Positions 24,940 to 32,270 of a DNA stretch of 64,000 nt are shown in pieces (the stretch's first letter is position 1; each line of letters begins with the position of its first letter). A program made the position numbers and the translations under genes. This DNA comes from JAKLFA01 sp964450385 (lineage in GTDB: Bacteria > Omnitrophota > Gorgyraeia > Zapsychrales > JANLHA01). The notes under the pieces were generated by a model. That model was given only the letters and a program-made list of their open reading frames with translations, ran no database searches and was not told the DNA's origin. The stretch is taken from positions 1 through 64,000 of the forward strand of contig CAYVEC010000003.1 of the NCBI GenBank assembly GCA_964450385.1. The letters are read 5' to 3'.

Positions 24940-27276
24940 ATGAAGAGACGAATTGTGATCGGGATCGTGGCCGGCGCCCTTGTTGCGACAGGGGCTCTTG
25001 CGGTGTATCTGTTTTTGGGCCCGTCGGGCCGGCCCATGACCGAGGTTGTCCCGGCAGGGGCGGTCGTTTATTTTCAGCAGGGCGAGCCTGCGGCCAAGGT
25101 GGAACGTCTGCTCAAGACCGAGCTCGCGAAAGAGATCTCGGCCTTGCCCTTGCGTGAGGCCTTTGACGTGCTCGAGGCCGCGGATGCGGAAAAGGATCTC
25201 GTTGACCAGGTGATGGCAGTCTGCCAGAAGAAAAGCAATCAAGAGATCGTTAAGGCCCTCTTCGGCCGTGAGGTCGCGCTTGCGGTCTATCCGGTCATGT
25301 TGGATGGCCCCGGGGCCTCGTGGAAGGACGCCCTCGCGCAGGTCGCTGTCTTGACTCGTCTCGCCACACGGGCCTCTTTTGACGGGGTGGTTGTTCCACT
25401 TGTGCGGCAGATGCGGTCCGATATCGATATTCAGACCGTTCCCTATAAGAAGCATACGATCCATCTCGTGGGGTTCAAAGAGGCTGGCCTGCGTTTTGGT
25501 TTTGTTCAGATCGGGGATATTATGGTTGGGGGCCTCGGGGATACGATGGCTCGCCGGGCGGTTGATGTCGCGACCGGTACGGCCCCGTCGCTATCGACCG
25601 ATGCCCTTTTTTTGAAGGCGGAACCCTATTTTGCGAAGGGGTCCCGGGATGTCGGGTTTGTTAATTATGAAACAGTGATCTCATTAATCCGGAAGCAGGC
25701 CACGGCCGCTGCGGCGGCGCTGGGACCTGACCAGGTGCTCCAGGCGCTCGGCCGCCAGGAGGAGTTCTTCCGGCGGCTGAGTGGTTTTCAGGCCGTTGTG
25801 TATACCGCGGTCCCGCACGGCGATATGATCGAATGGGACACTGTGACGCTTTATGATATTGATCAAATGCACCCTGACTTCCGTGCGGCTTATGTGGCGC
25901 GGCCGAAGGCGAATCGTTCGATCGATCTGATCCCATCGGACACCTTGGCCTATTATTGGCAGAGCGGGATCGATTTCCGAAATTATTGGGAACAGGGTCA
26001 AGAGCAGATGCGGGCGCTTGCCACAGGGCTTGAGGCCGATGAGGAAAAATCTCCGGAGCGGTTTATACAGTCGATCGAGGATCAGTTCGCCGTCAGTATC
26101 GAACGCGCAGTCTTGCCGATCCTGGGGGATGAGTTCGGGTGGTGTCTTGCTGATTTTCAGGGTCTCGGACCGATCGTGATCCCGGATGTGGTGTTCTTTT
26201 TAAAGGTCACTGATGCCAAGGCGGCCGGGGAGCTGATCCAACAGATAGTGGGCCGGATCACATTCCTTCAGGCGGATGAAACTCAGCGTGATGGGCATTC
26301 CGTCTGGTCGGTGCGGATCCCGATGGTGAGTGACCTTGAACCGGCCCTCGCTGTCATTAAAGATTATATGGTGCTCGGGACGAAGAAGGCGACCGTTGAG
26401 AAGATGATCGATACCGCCGCCGGGACGGTCACGGGATTGGGTTCTGTCCCTGTGGGGAAGGACGGTCGTCTTGGGCTTATGGGTCCGCAGAACATGGTGT
26501 CCTATGTGAATTCGGCAGAGTTGATGGGTAAGACCGGCGCCCTGGTTGATGCCGCAGGTTATTGGTCCGAGATGCAGGATTCACGGAATCAGGCCCTTCG
26601 TGACGGGGCTGAGCAGCGCCTCCGCGAGGTTGCCGGGCGCATCACCGAGCGCGAGCAGGAATTTTTGACGGTTGAGGCCGAGGCCTTGGCGCTACAGGCC
26701 GAGGATGAAGCCGCGCCTGCCATTGACCCGCAGAAACAGGAAGAGGTCGTCTCACAGCGTGAGCGTCAGGCCAAGGTCGTTGATAATGCCGCCGCCCGGA
26801 TCACGGAGTTGGAGGGCGAGCAGGCGAGGCTTATCAAGGCCCGCGATGCCGAGGGCCAGACGTTAAGCCCCGAGGGAGAGCAGCGGCTTGCGGAGATCAA
26901 TGGGGAGCTCGTTTCACGTCGAGAACGGCTTGCGCGGCTCAAGGAATCGCTTGCGGCCGTTGAAGCGGAATATCAGGGGCTCGAGCGCGCTTCATCGGAA
27001 CGGATATCCCGGCGAGATCGGCTCGACACGGCGGCTGCCCGGCTTCAGGAGATCCGGAATCAGATGCGTGCCGATGAGGAGATCCGTGAGGAGATCCGGA
27101 CCATGATCGCCGGCTATGCCCAGGCGCAGAGCTTCGATGAGGACCAGCGCAGGTTTATTTTGGACCGGCTGGTGAAACCCTTTTTGTCGGCCTTGAAGAA
27201 TATCGAATGGGCCGTGATGAACGGCTCGGTCGGCGCTAAGGAGATGACGATCAAATCGTTTTTGAAGATTCGTTAG
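24940..27276 (+). CDS. Exported or anchored protein with coiled-coil, DUF3352-like
   Basis: A 778-residue protein that I do not recognise with certainty. An N-terminal anchor (VIGIVAGALVATGALAVYLFLG) is followed by a domain opening VPAGAVVYFQQG, repeated alpha/beta units with LIPSDTLAYYWQSG and DEFGWCLADF. This pattern resembles the DUF3352 family. Residues about 545-735 are a highly charged Glu/Arg/Ala-rich coiled coil (AAARITELEGEQARL, RLARLKESLAAVEAEYQ). A short globular end carries FLSALKNIEWAVM. The ATG follows AAGGGATC. It is likely an envelope protein facing the periplasm. No function is assigned. Confidence 0.7.
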   Translation: MKRRIVIGIVAGALVATGALAVYLFLGPSGRPMTEVVPAGAVVYFQQGEPAAKVERLLKTELAKEISALPLREAFDVLEAADAEKDLVDQVMAVCQKKSNQEIVKALFGREVALAVYPVMLDGPGASWKDALAQVAVLTRLATRASFDGVVVPLVRQMRSDIDIQTVPYKKHTIHLVGFKEAGLRFGFVQIGDIMVGGLGDTMARRAVDVATGTAPSLSTDALFLKAEPYFAKGSRDVGFVNYETVISLIRKQATAAAAALGPDQVLQALGRQEEFFRRLSGFQAVVYTAVPHGDMIEWDTVTLYDIDQMHPDFRAAYVARPKANRSIDLIPSDTLAYYWQSGIDFRNYWEQGQEQMRALATGLEADEEKSPERFIQSIEDQFAVSIERAVLPILGDEFGWCLADFQGLGPIVIPDVVFFLKVTDAKAAGELIQQIVGRITFLQADETQRDGHSVWSVRIPMVSDLEPALAVIKDYMVLGTKKATVEKMIDTAAGTVTGLGSVPVGKDGRLGLMGPQNMVSYVNSAELMGKTGALVDAAGYWSEMQDSRNQALRDGAEQRLREVAGRITEREQEFLTVEAEALALQAEDEAAPAIDPQKQEEVVSQRERQAKVVDNAAARITELEGEQARLIKARDAEGQTLSPEGEQRLAEINGELVSRRERLARLKESLAAVEAEYQGLERASSERISRRDRLDTAAARLQEIRNQMRADEEIREEIRTMIAGYAQAQSFDEDQRRFILDRLVKPFLSALKNIEWAVMNGSVGAKEMTIKSFLKIR

Positions 27277-27285
27277 GCGGTGGCC

Positions 27286-27633
27286 ATGGATGGATGGGTG
27301 TTCGCATATGGTCCGGGGCGGTTTCGACAGGGAAAATCCTGTTTTACCGGGACGGTTGTTATGAGCGAGCATCGGATGTACCTGCGGGATGCCGTCGGGG
27401 ATATGGCCCAGACCTACATCCCGCTTGAAAAGATCTATCGGGTGCGGTCGTCCTGGAAGGGGTTGCGGCTGTTTGTGATGCCGTCCGCTGTTTCAATTTA
27501 TACGGTCGTTATCGAGGCGCCCCGCCGGGTCCTCGGGCCTCTGCTCCAGGATCTCGTTCGGGTCCGCGTGCTGAAACGCCGGTGGTTCGGATGGGAGTGG
27601 GCGGATCCCGGCTTCACCATAGGGAGCCGCTGA
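27286..27633 (+). CDS. Small unknown protein, possibly PH/GRAM-like
   Basis: A 115-residue soluble protein with no recognised family. Beta-rich stretches (GKSCFTGTVVMSEHRMYLRD, YIPLEKIYRVRS, LFVMPSAVSIYTVVIEAP) followed by one helix (RVLGPLLQDLVRVRVL) suggest a bacterial PH- or GRAM-like fold. That is only a pattern impression. ATG 27286 behind AGGCGG is preferred over the GTG two codons upstream. It directly follows the coiled-coil gene and may be co-transcribed with it. Confidence 0.65.
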   Translation: MDGWVFAYGPGRFRQGKSCFTGTVVMSEHRMYLRDAVGDMAQTYIPLEKIYRVRSSWKGLRLFVMPSAVSIYTVVIEAPRRVLGPLLQDLVRVRVLKRRWFGWEWADPGFTIGSR

Positions 27634-27646
27634 GGGGCGTTCCGTC

Positions 27647-27674
27647 TAGACATTTGAACCGGGTTTGATACAAT
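27647..27674 (+). promoter_or_regulatory. Promoter immediately upstream of nfnA
   Basis: TAGACA (27647-27652) and TACAAT (27669-27674) have a 16-base spacer. The -10 box ends only 9 bases before ATG 27684 and no Shine-Dalgarno is present, so the transcript is predicted to be leaderless or nearly so. Confidence 0.6.
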
Positions 27675-27683
27675 AGGCGTGCG

Positions 27684-28541
27684 ATGTCATTTCAAATTTT
27701 ACACAAACAGGTGCTCGGGCAGGACATTAAACGGCTTGATATCAAGGCCGAGGAAATATCTCTCTGTGCCCGGCCAGGTCAGTTTGTCATGGTAGCTCCG
27801 CACGAGGACAGCTCGTGGATTCCCTTATCGATCGCCGAGACGGATACGCGGCGAGGCCTGATCTCCGTGATTTTTCAGGAGCGCGATCGGCCGTCGATGG
27901 CTCTTGGCGCCATGAGCATCAATCAGGCTGTCTTTTCGATCACGGGTCCGTTCGGGAAGGTCGCAGCTCCTCGGCAGCTTGGGGTTGTGGCCTGTGTCGC
28001 GACCGGGGTCGGGGCTGCTCAGATTTTATCGGTGGCCCGGGCGTATAAACGCGAAGGCAATAAGGTCATCGGTATCCTCGCCGGCCGCTACAAAAAAGAG
28101 ATCGTCTTTGAGACCCAGATGAGGATTGCCTGTCATGCCCTGTATATTAGCACGGAAGATGGCTCATATCAGCGCAGGGGAACGGCCTTTGAGGCCGTGA
28201 AGGAGGTCTGCGCCCAGGAGCGGGTCCAGCTTGTGTATACGATCGGATCGGTGCGCATGATGCGCGAGGTCGCGGGCCTGACGAAAGGGCTTGGGATCAG
28301 AAATCTGATGCAGGTTCAGACCATTATGTCGTGCGGCCGAGGGATGTGCGGATCATGCCGGGTCAAGGTCGATGGGGCCGTGGCCCTGTCGTGTATCGAG
28401 GGGCCAGAATTCGACGCGCACACCATGGATTTTGATTATCTCCAGCGCCGAATGGATCATGCCGCGTTGTTAAGCCGTGAGGGGCAGGGCGTGGCCGCTC
28501 CCGGGGGTTGGGTCAAAAAGTTTTTATGTGAGGCCGAGTAA
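27684..28541 (+). CDS. nfnA: NADH-dependent reduced ferredoxin:NADP+ oxidoreductase, subunit A
   Basis: A 285-residue FAD/NAD(H)-binding subunit of the ferredoxin-NADP reductase/PyrK type. FAD-binding elements (PGQFVMVAP, IPLSIAET), the nucleotide-binding VACVATGVGAAQILSVARA, and the C-terminal [2Fe-2S] site (SCGRGMCGSCRVKVDG with a later SCIEGPEF) are visible. Next to an NfnB/GltD-like subunit, this identifies NfnA of the electron-bifurcating transhydrogenase that makes NADPH from NADH and reduced ferredoxin. A PyrK-like role is less likely because no pyrD is adjacent. Confidence 0.87.
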   Translation: MSFQILHKQVLGQDIKRLDIKAEEISLCARPGQFVMVAPHEDSSWIPLSIAETDTRRGLISVIFQERDRPSMALGAMSINQAVFSITGPFGKVAAPRQLGVVACVATGVGAAQILSVARAYKREGNKVIGILAGRYKKEIVFETQMRIACHALYISTEDGSYQRRGTAFEAVKEVCAQERVQLVYTIGSVRMMREVAGLTKGLGIRNLMQVQTIMSCGRGMCGSCRVKVDGAVALSCIEGPEFDAHTMDFDYLQRRMDHAALLSREGQGVAAPGGWVKKFLCEAE

Positions 28542-28556
28542 TCTGGAGTCGAGGGG

Positions 28557-29909
28557 ATGATGAAGGGTTCTTCAATGTCAGTCCAGGAGACGAGGAAACG
28601 GATCAGGAATTTCCATCCGGTCGAGTTGGGATTTTCTCGTAAGGTCGCTATCGACGAGGCTCGGCAGTTCCCGCAAAGCCATATCCCCAGCTGTCAGCCG
28701 CGCTGCCCGCTAGGGATCGATATCCTTGAGTTCGTGCGGCTTTTAAGGGAGGGAGATGTCACTCAGGCCCAGGCCAAGATCGCAGAGGCCAATGAGCTCC
28801 CATCGATTTGCGGCCGGGTTTGCATGGCCCCATGCGAGGGGGGATTGGCCATCGGTGGGAAACGAGAGGCCCTTGATGTGAGAGCTCTCGAACGGTTTGC
28901 GGCCGACCACGGCGGCGGCCCGGTCCCGTCATTTAAGCGGAATGTCTTGAGCGGCCCTCGAGTGGCGGTTATTGGCTCCGGCCCGGCGGGGTTGTCAGCG
29001 GCCGGTCGCTTGGCCAGGAAAAATTTTCAGGTAACGGTGTTTGAGTCTCTGCCGCAGCCGGGAGGGATGCTTCGCTATGGCATCCCGGAATTTCGATTAG
29101 CGAAGTCGGTCGTTGACGGCGAGATCCGGCGTCTTGAGCGGCTTGGGGTGGTTTTTGTCGTCAACTGCCCGATCGGATCAGTTCGGACCCTTGATGACCT
29201 CCGCGAAGAAGGCTACACGGCGGCGGTCCTTGCGCCCGGCCGGCTGTGTGTTCAGCCGTCGACGGTCGCGGGCTCGGACGCCCAGCATGTCTTTTACACT
29301 GAAGAGGTGATGTTGAAGCTTGGGGTCTCGAGGGAGGCCTTTGAGGCGGGATTCCGGCAGGCCCTGGGGGACCGGGTCGTTGTCGTTGGCCGTGATTATT
29401 CGGCCTTGGATGCTGCCCGCAGCTGCGTTCGTCTTGGCAAAAAGGTGAGCCTCGTCTTTGCGGGTCAGGAGGATGATTTTAGGGCCCGTTCAAGTGATCT
29501 CGTTTATGCCCGGGAAGAAGGGGTCGCCCTCGAGAGCATGGCGCAATTCCATCATGTTGTCGTGGCTGCGGACGGGTCTGTGAAGGGGGCCGCGGCAAGT
29601 CGGATGGATTATGCGGATAAAGGCGGGACGTGGGTCGCGGTGCCGGTCCCGCATTCTCAATTTGAGATCCCGGCCGACAGTGTCATTTTATCGTCGATGC
29701 GGAGGGTGCATCCCCAGATCCAGGCGATGCTCCCCGGGGCGCTCTGGCATCGCGACGGGTCGGTTGAGGTTGCCGGGGCTCGGGTCAACGGGATCCCTGT
29801 CGTTGCTGCGGGTGCCATGGCGGTCGCCGACGACGGGATTGTCGATGCGATCCGGTCAGGTCAGGAGGCGGCCCAGCGGGTCGTTGATATTTTAGGTCAG
29901 GAAGGTTGA
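28557..29909 (+). CDS. nfnB: NADH-dependent reduced ferredoxin:NADP+ oxidoreductase, subunit B
   Basis: A flavoprotein of about 450 residues, related to the small subunit of glutamate synthase. The N-terminal cluster region has SCQPRCPLGIDILEF and CGRVCMAPCEGG. Two Rossmann motifs follow (VAVIGSGPAGLSAAGRLA; RVVVVGRDYSALDAARSC), and PQPGGMLRYGIPEFRL is the family hallmark. It lies 15 bases after nfnA. Three candidate ATGs exist (28557, 28560, 28575); 28575 has the best-spaced ribosome site (AAGGG), so the protein may be six residues shorter. With no gltB neighbour, Nfn is the best assignment. Confidence 0.87.
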   Translation: MMKGSSMSVQETRKRIRNFHPVELGFSRKVAIDEARQFPQSHIPSCQPRCPLGIDILEFVRLLREGDVTQAQAKIAEANELPSICGRVCMAPCEGGLAIGGKREALDVRALERFAADHGGGPVPSFKRNVLSGPRVAVIGSGPAGLSAAGRLARKNFQVTVFESLPQPGGMLRYGIPEFRLAKSVVDGEIRRLERLGVVFVVNCPIGSVRTLDDLREEGYTAAVLAPGRLCVQPSTVAGSDAQHVFYTEEVMLKLGVSREAFEAGFRQALGDRVVVVGRDYSALDAARSCVRLGKKVSLVFAGQEDDFRARSSDLVYAREEGVALESMAQFHHVVVAADGSVKGAAASRMDYADKGGTWVAVPVPHSQFEIPADSVILSSMRRVHPQIQAMLPGALWHRDGSVEVAGARVNGIPVVAAGAMAVADDGIVDAIRSGQEAAQRVVDILGQEG

Positions 29910-29910
29910 G

Positions 29911-30756
29911 ATGGGAACACGTCGCTCCGCTCGAGACATCCAGGATAAAAAAACGAGACATGACAAAATCTCCATGGTTACGGTCTATGATTATTCTCTT
30001 GCGAAGATCATCGACCGCGCGGGGATCGATATGGTGCTCATTGGCGATTCCCTGGCGAATGTCGTGATGGGGGTGAGGCAGACCCGGGATGTGACGTTTG
30101 AGGTCATGCGGCATCACGCGGCGTCTGTAGCCCGGGCGGTCCGTTCGGCCCTCGTCGTTGCGGATCTGCCGTATGTCTCGGCCCATGCCGGAGCGGTCCG
30201 GGCGGTTGCTGATGCTCGGGGGCTCATTTCTGTCGGGTGTGATGCGGTCAAGATCGAGTGGTTCGATGGTTGCCTTCCTGTTGTCGAGGCCCTTGTGTCG
30301 GAGGGGATCGCGGTCATGGGCCACGTCGGGTTAACCCCTCAGACCGCGCATGAGACGGGCGGGTTTCGGGCCCAGGGACGCCGGGCCGGTGAGGCGAAAG
30401 CGATTTATGACCAGGTCATGGCTCAGCAGAAGAATGGGTGTTTCGCTGTTGTCTTGGAGTGCGTGGCGGACCGGGTCGCTGCGGTAATCTCTCGGGAGGC
30501 CGCGATCCCCACGATCGGGATCGGGTCTGGGCCGGGCTGTGACGGCCAGGTCCTGGTACTCCACGACCTTCTGGGAATCTTTGACGATTATCATCCGAAA
30601 TTTGCCAAATGTTACGCCCCGATCGGTCAGGCCATTGAGGAGGCGGTTCAGGCATATTGCCGAGAGGTCGCGTCTGGGGTGTTCCCGGGTCCGGCCAACG
30701 TCTTTCATGTCGAAGATCAAGAGTTCCAACAGTTTTTAGACGGCCTGGACCGGTAG
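29911..30756 (+). CDS. panB: 3-methyl-2-oxobutanoate hydroxymethyltransferase
   Basis: A 281-residue TIM-barrel enzyme that makes ketopantoate from alpha-ketoisovalerate and methylene-tetrahydrofolate. Family motifs include MVTVYDYSLAKIIDRAGID, VLIGDSLANVVMG, MGHVGLTPQ and IPTIGIGSGPGCDGQVLVLHD. The start follows the nfnB stop by one base, so the pantothenate gene is probably transcribed with nfnAB. The product is the substrate of PanE (22761). Confidence 0.95.
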   Translation: MGTRRSARDIQDKKTRHDKISMVTVYDYSLAKIIDRAGIDMVLIGDSLANVVMGVRQTRDVTFEVMRHHAASVARAVRSALVVADLPYVSAHAGAVRAVADARGLISVGCDAVKIEWFDGCLPVVEALVSEGIAVMGHVGLTPQTAHETGGFRAQGRRAGEAKAIYDQVMAQQKNGCFAVVLECVADRVAAVISREAAIPTIGIGSGPGCDGQVLVLHDLLGIFDDYHPKFAKCYAPIGQAIEEAVQAYCREVASGVFPGPANVFHVEDQEFQQFLDGLDR

Positions 30757-30781
30757 GGTGCCCGTAGGGCCTATAAAGTCC

Positions 30782-30810
30782 TTGCCTTTTAAATCAAATT
30801 TCGTTAGAAT
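30782..30810 (+). promoter_or_regulatory. Promoter of the glycyl-tRNA synthetase gene
   Basis: TTGCCT (30782-30787) and TAGAAT (30805-30810) have a 17-base spacer. A leader of roughly 110 bases follows, in which I see no T-box specifier or other known riboswitch. Confidence 0.6.
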
Positions 30811-30929
30811 ACCCCACTGAGTTTATCCAGATCCGCAACAATCATGATGATAGTGATGCCAGAGGGAATGGTTGAAGGGTGCTGGGGTTCTGTGCCGGCA
30901 GACCGTTGAAGACAATAGGTGCGAGGGTT

Positions 30930-32231
30930 ATGACAAGATCAGTTTCCATGGATACGATTGTCTCGCTGTGTAAACGGCGGGGGTTCATTTTTCAGTCCTC
31001 GGAGGTGTACGGCGGGCTCGCTGGGGCGTGGGATTACGGACCGCTCGGCGCTGAGTTGAAACGGAACGTCAAAGAGGCCTGGTGGCGGGCGAATGTCCAC
31101 GGCCGGGATGACGTCGTCGGGCTTGACAGCAGCATCTTGATGCATCCGACGACCTGGGACGCCTCGGGTCACACCAACAATTTCACGGATCAGCTCGTTG
31201 ATTGTAAAACATGCAAACGTCGTTTTCGTGCTGATCACGTTGGGGATCATTGCCCGGCCTGCGGTGGCAAGTCATTCACCGAGAGTCGGGCCTTTAATTT
31301 GATGCTCAAGACCCATCTCGGCGCGATGGAAGACTCGAGCAGCGAGGTCTTTCTTCGGCCTGAGACGGCGCAGGGGATCTTCGTGAATTTTTTGAATGTC
31401 CGGGACACCGCCCGCAAGCGCCTACCGTTCGGGATCGCCCAGATCGGCAAGTCGTTTCGGAATGAGATCACACCGGGGAATTTCACCTTTCGGACCCGAG
31501 AGTTTGAGCAGATGGAGATTGAGTTCTTCACGGCCCCGAAGGACGCTGAGACGTGGTATCATCGATGGATCGAGTCGCGGTTTCAGTGGTATCGGGATCT
31601 CGGGATCGACGGGGATCGGCTGCGTTTGAGGCCTCATGCCGCTGATGAGCTTGCGCATTATTCCGTGGGGTGTACGGATATTGAGTATCAGTTCCCCTTC
31701 GGATGGTCTGAGCTCGAAGGCATTGCCAACCGCACGGATTTTGACCTGAAACAGCATTCCGAGTTTTGCGGCAAGCCGTTGATGTATAAGGACAACGTGA
31801 CCCAGGAGGAGTTCTTTCCGTATGTCATCGAACCGTCCGGCGGTGTTGACCGGGCGACGCTCGCCTTTCTTGTTGATGCCTATCACGAGGAGACGGTGAA
31901 GGATGATATCCGCGTCGTGCTGCGTCTTCACAAAACGCTGGCGCCGGTGAAGGTCGCGGTTCTGCCGTTATTGAAAAAGAATGATGAGATCGTCGTATTG
32001 GCCAGGAAGATCCAGCGCGACCTTCAGGGCCGGATGACGACTGTTTATGATGATACCGCCTCGATCGGCAAACTCTATCGCCGGCAGGATGAGGTCGGGA
32101 CGATCTTCTGCATCACGGTCGATCCCGAGTCGCTCTCGGATGGTCAGGTCACGGTCCGGTCCCGCGACACGATGGAGCAGGTGCGTGTGTCAGTGGATCA
32201 ATTGCGGTCATATTTGGAAAACAATTTGTAA
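30930..32231 (+). CDS. glyQS: Glycyl-tRNA synthetase, homodimeric (alpha2) type
   Basis: A class II synthetase of about 433 residues. It shows RRGFIFQSSEVYGGLAG, AWDYGPLGAELKRNVK, a zinc-knuckle-like CKTCKRRFRADH with CPACGG, ETAQGIFVNF, motif 2 FRNEITPGNFTFRTREFEQ and the C-terminal anticodon-binding domain. This is the alpha2 form found in archaea, eukaryotes and some bacteria, not the alpha2beta2 GlyQ/GlyS form. Start options are ATG 30930 (chosen, GAGGG just upstream but close), ATG 30948 and 30879. Confidence 0.95.
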   Translation: MTRSVSMDTIVSLCKRRGFIFQSSEVYGGLAGAWDYGPLGAELKRNVKEAWWRANVHGRDDVVGLDSSILMHPTTWDASGHTNNFTDQLVDCKTCKRRFRADHVGDHCPACGGKSFTESRAFNLMLKTHLGAMEDSSSEVFLRPETAQGIFVNFLNVRDTARKRLPFGIAQIGKSFRNEITPGNFTFRTREFEQMEIEFFTAPKDAETWYHRWIESRFQWYRDLGIDGDRLRLRPHAADELAHYSVGCTDIEYQFPFGWSELEGIANRTDFDLKQHSEFCGKPLMYKDNVTQEEFFPYVIEPSGGVDRATLAFLVDAYHEETVKDDIRVVLRLHKTLAPVKVAVLPLLKKNDEIVVLARKIQRDLQGRMTTVYDDTASIGKLYRRQDEVGTIFCITVDPESLSDGQVTVRSRDTMEQVRVSVDQLRSYLENNL

Positions 32232-32270
32232 GGTTCAACGTGTTTGTTAAAGGAAAGGGAGAAGGAGAAC

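Noticed and set aside
30811..30929. Possible T-box or glycine riboswitch ahead of the glycyl-tRNA synthetase
   Set aside because: The roughly 110-base leader lacks a T-box core sequence, a specifier stem and a terminator/antiterminator pair, and shows no tandem glycine aptamer pattern.
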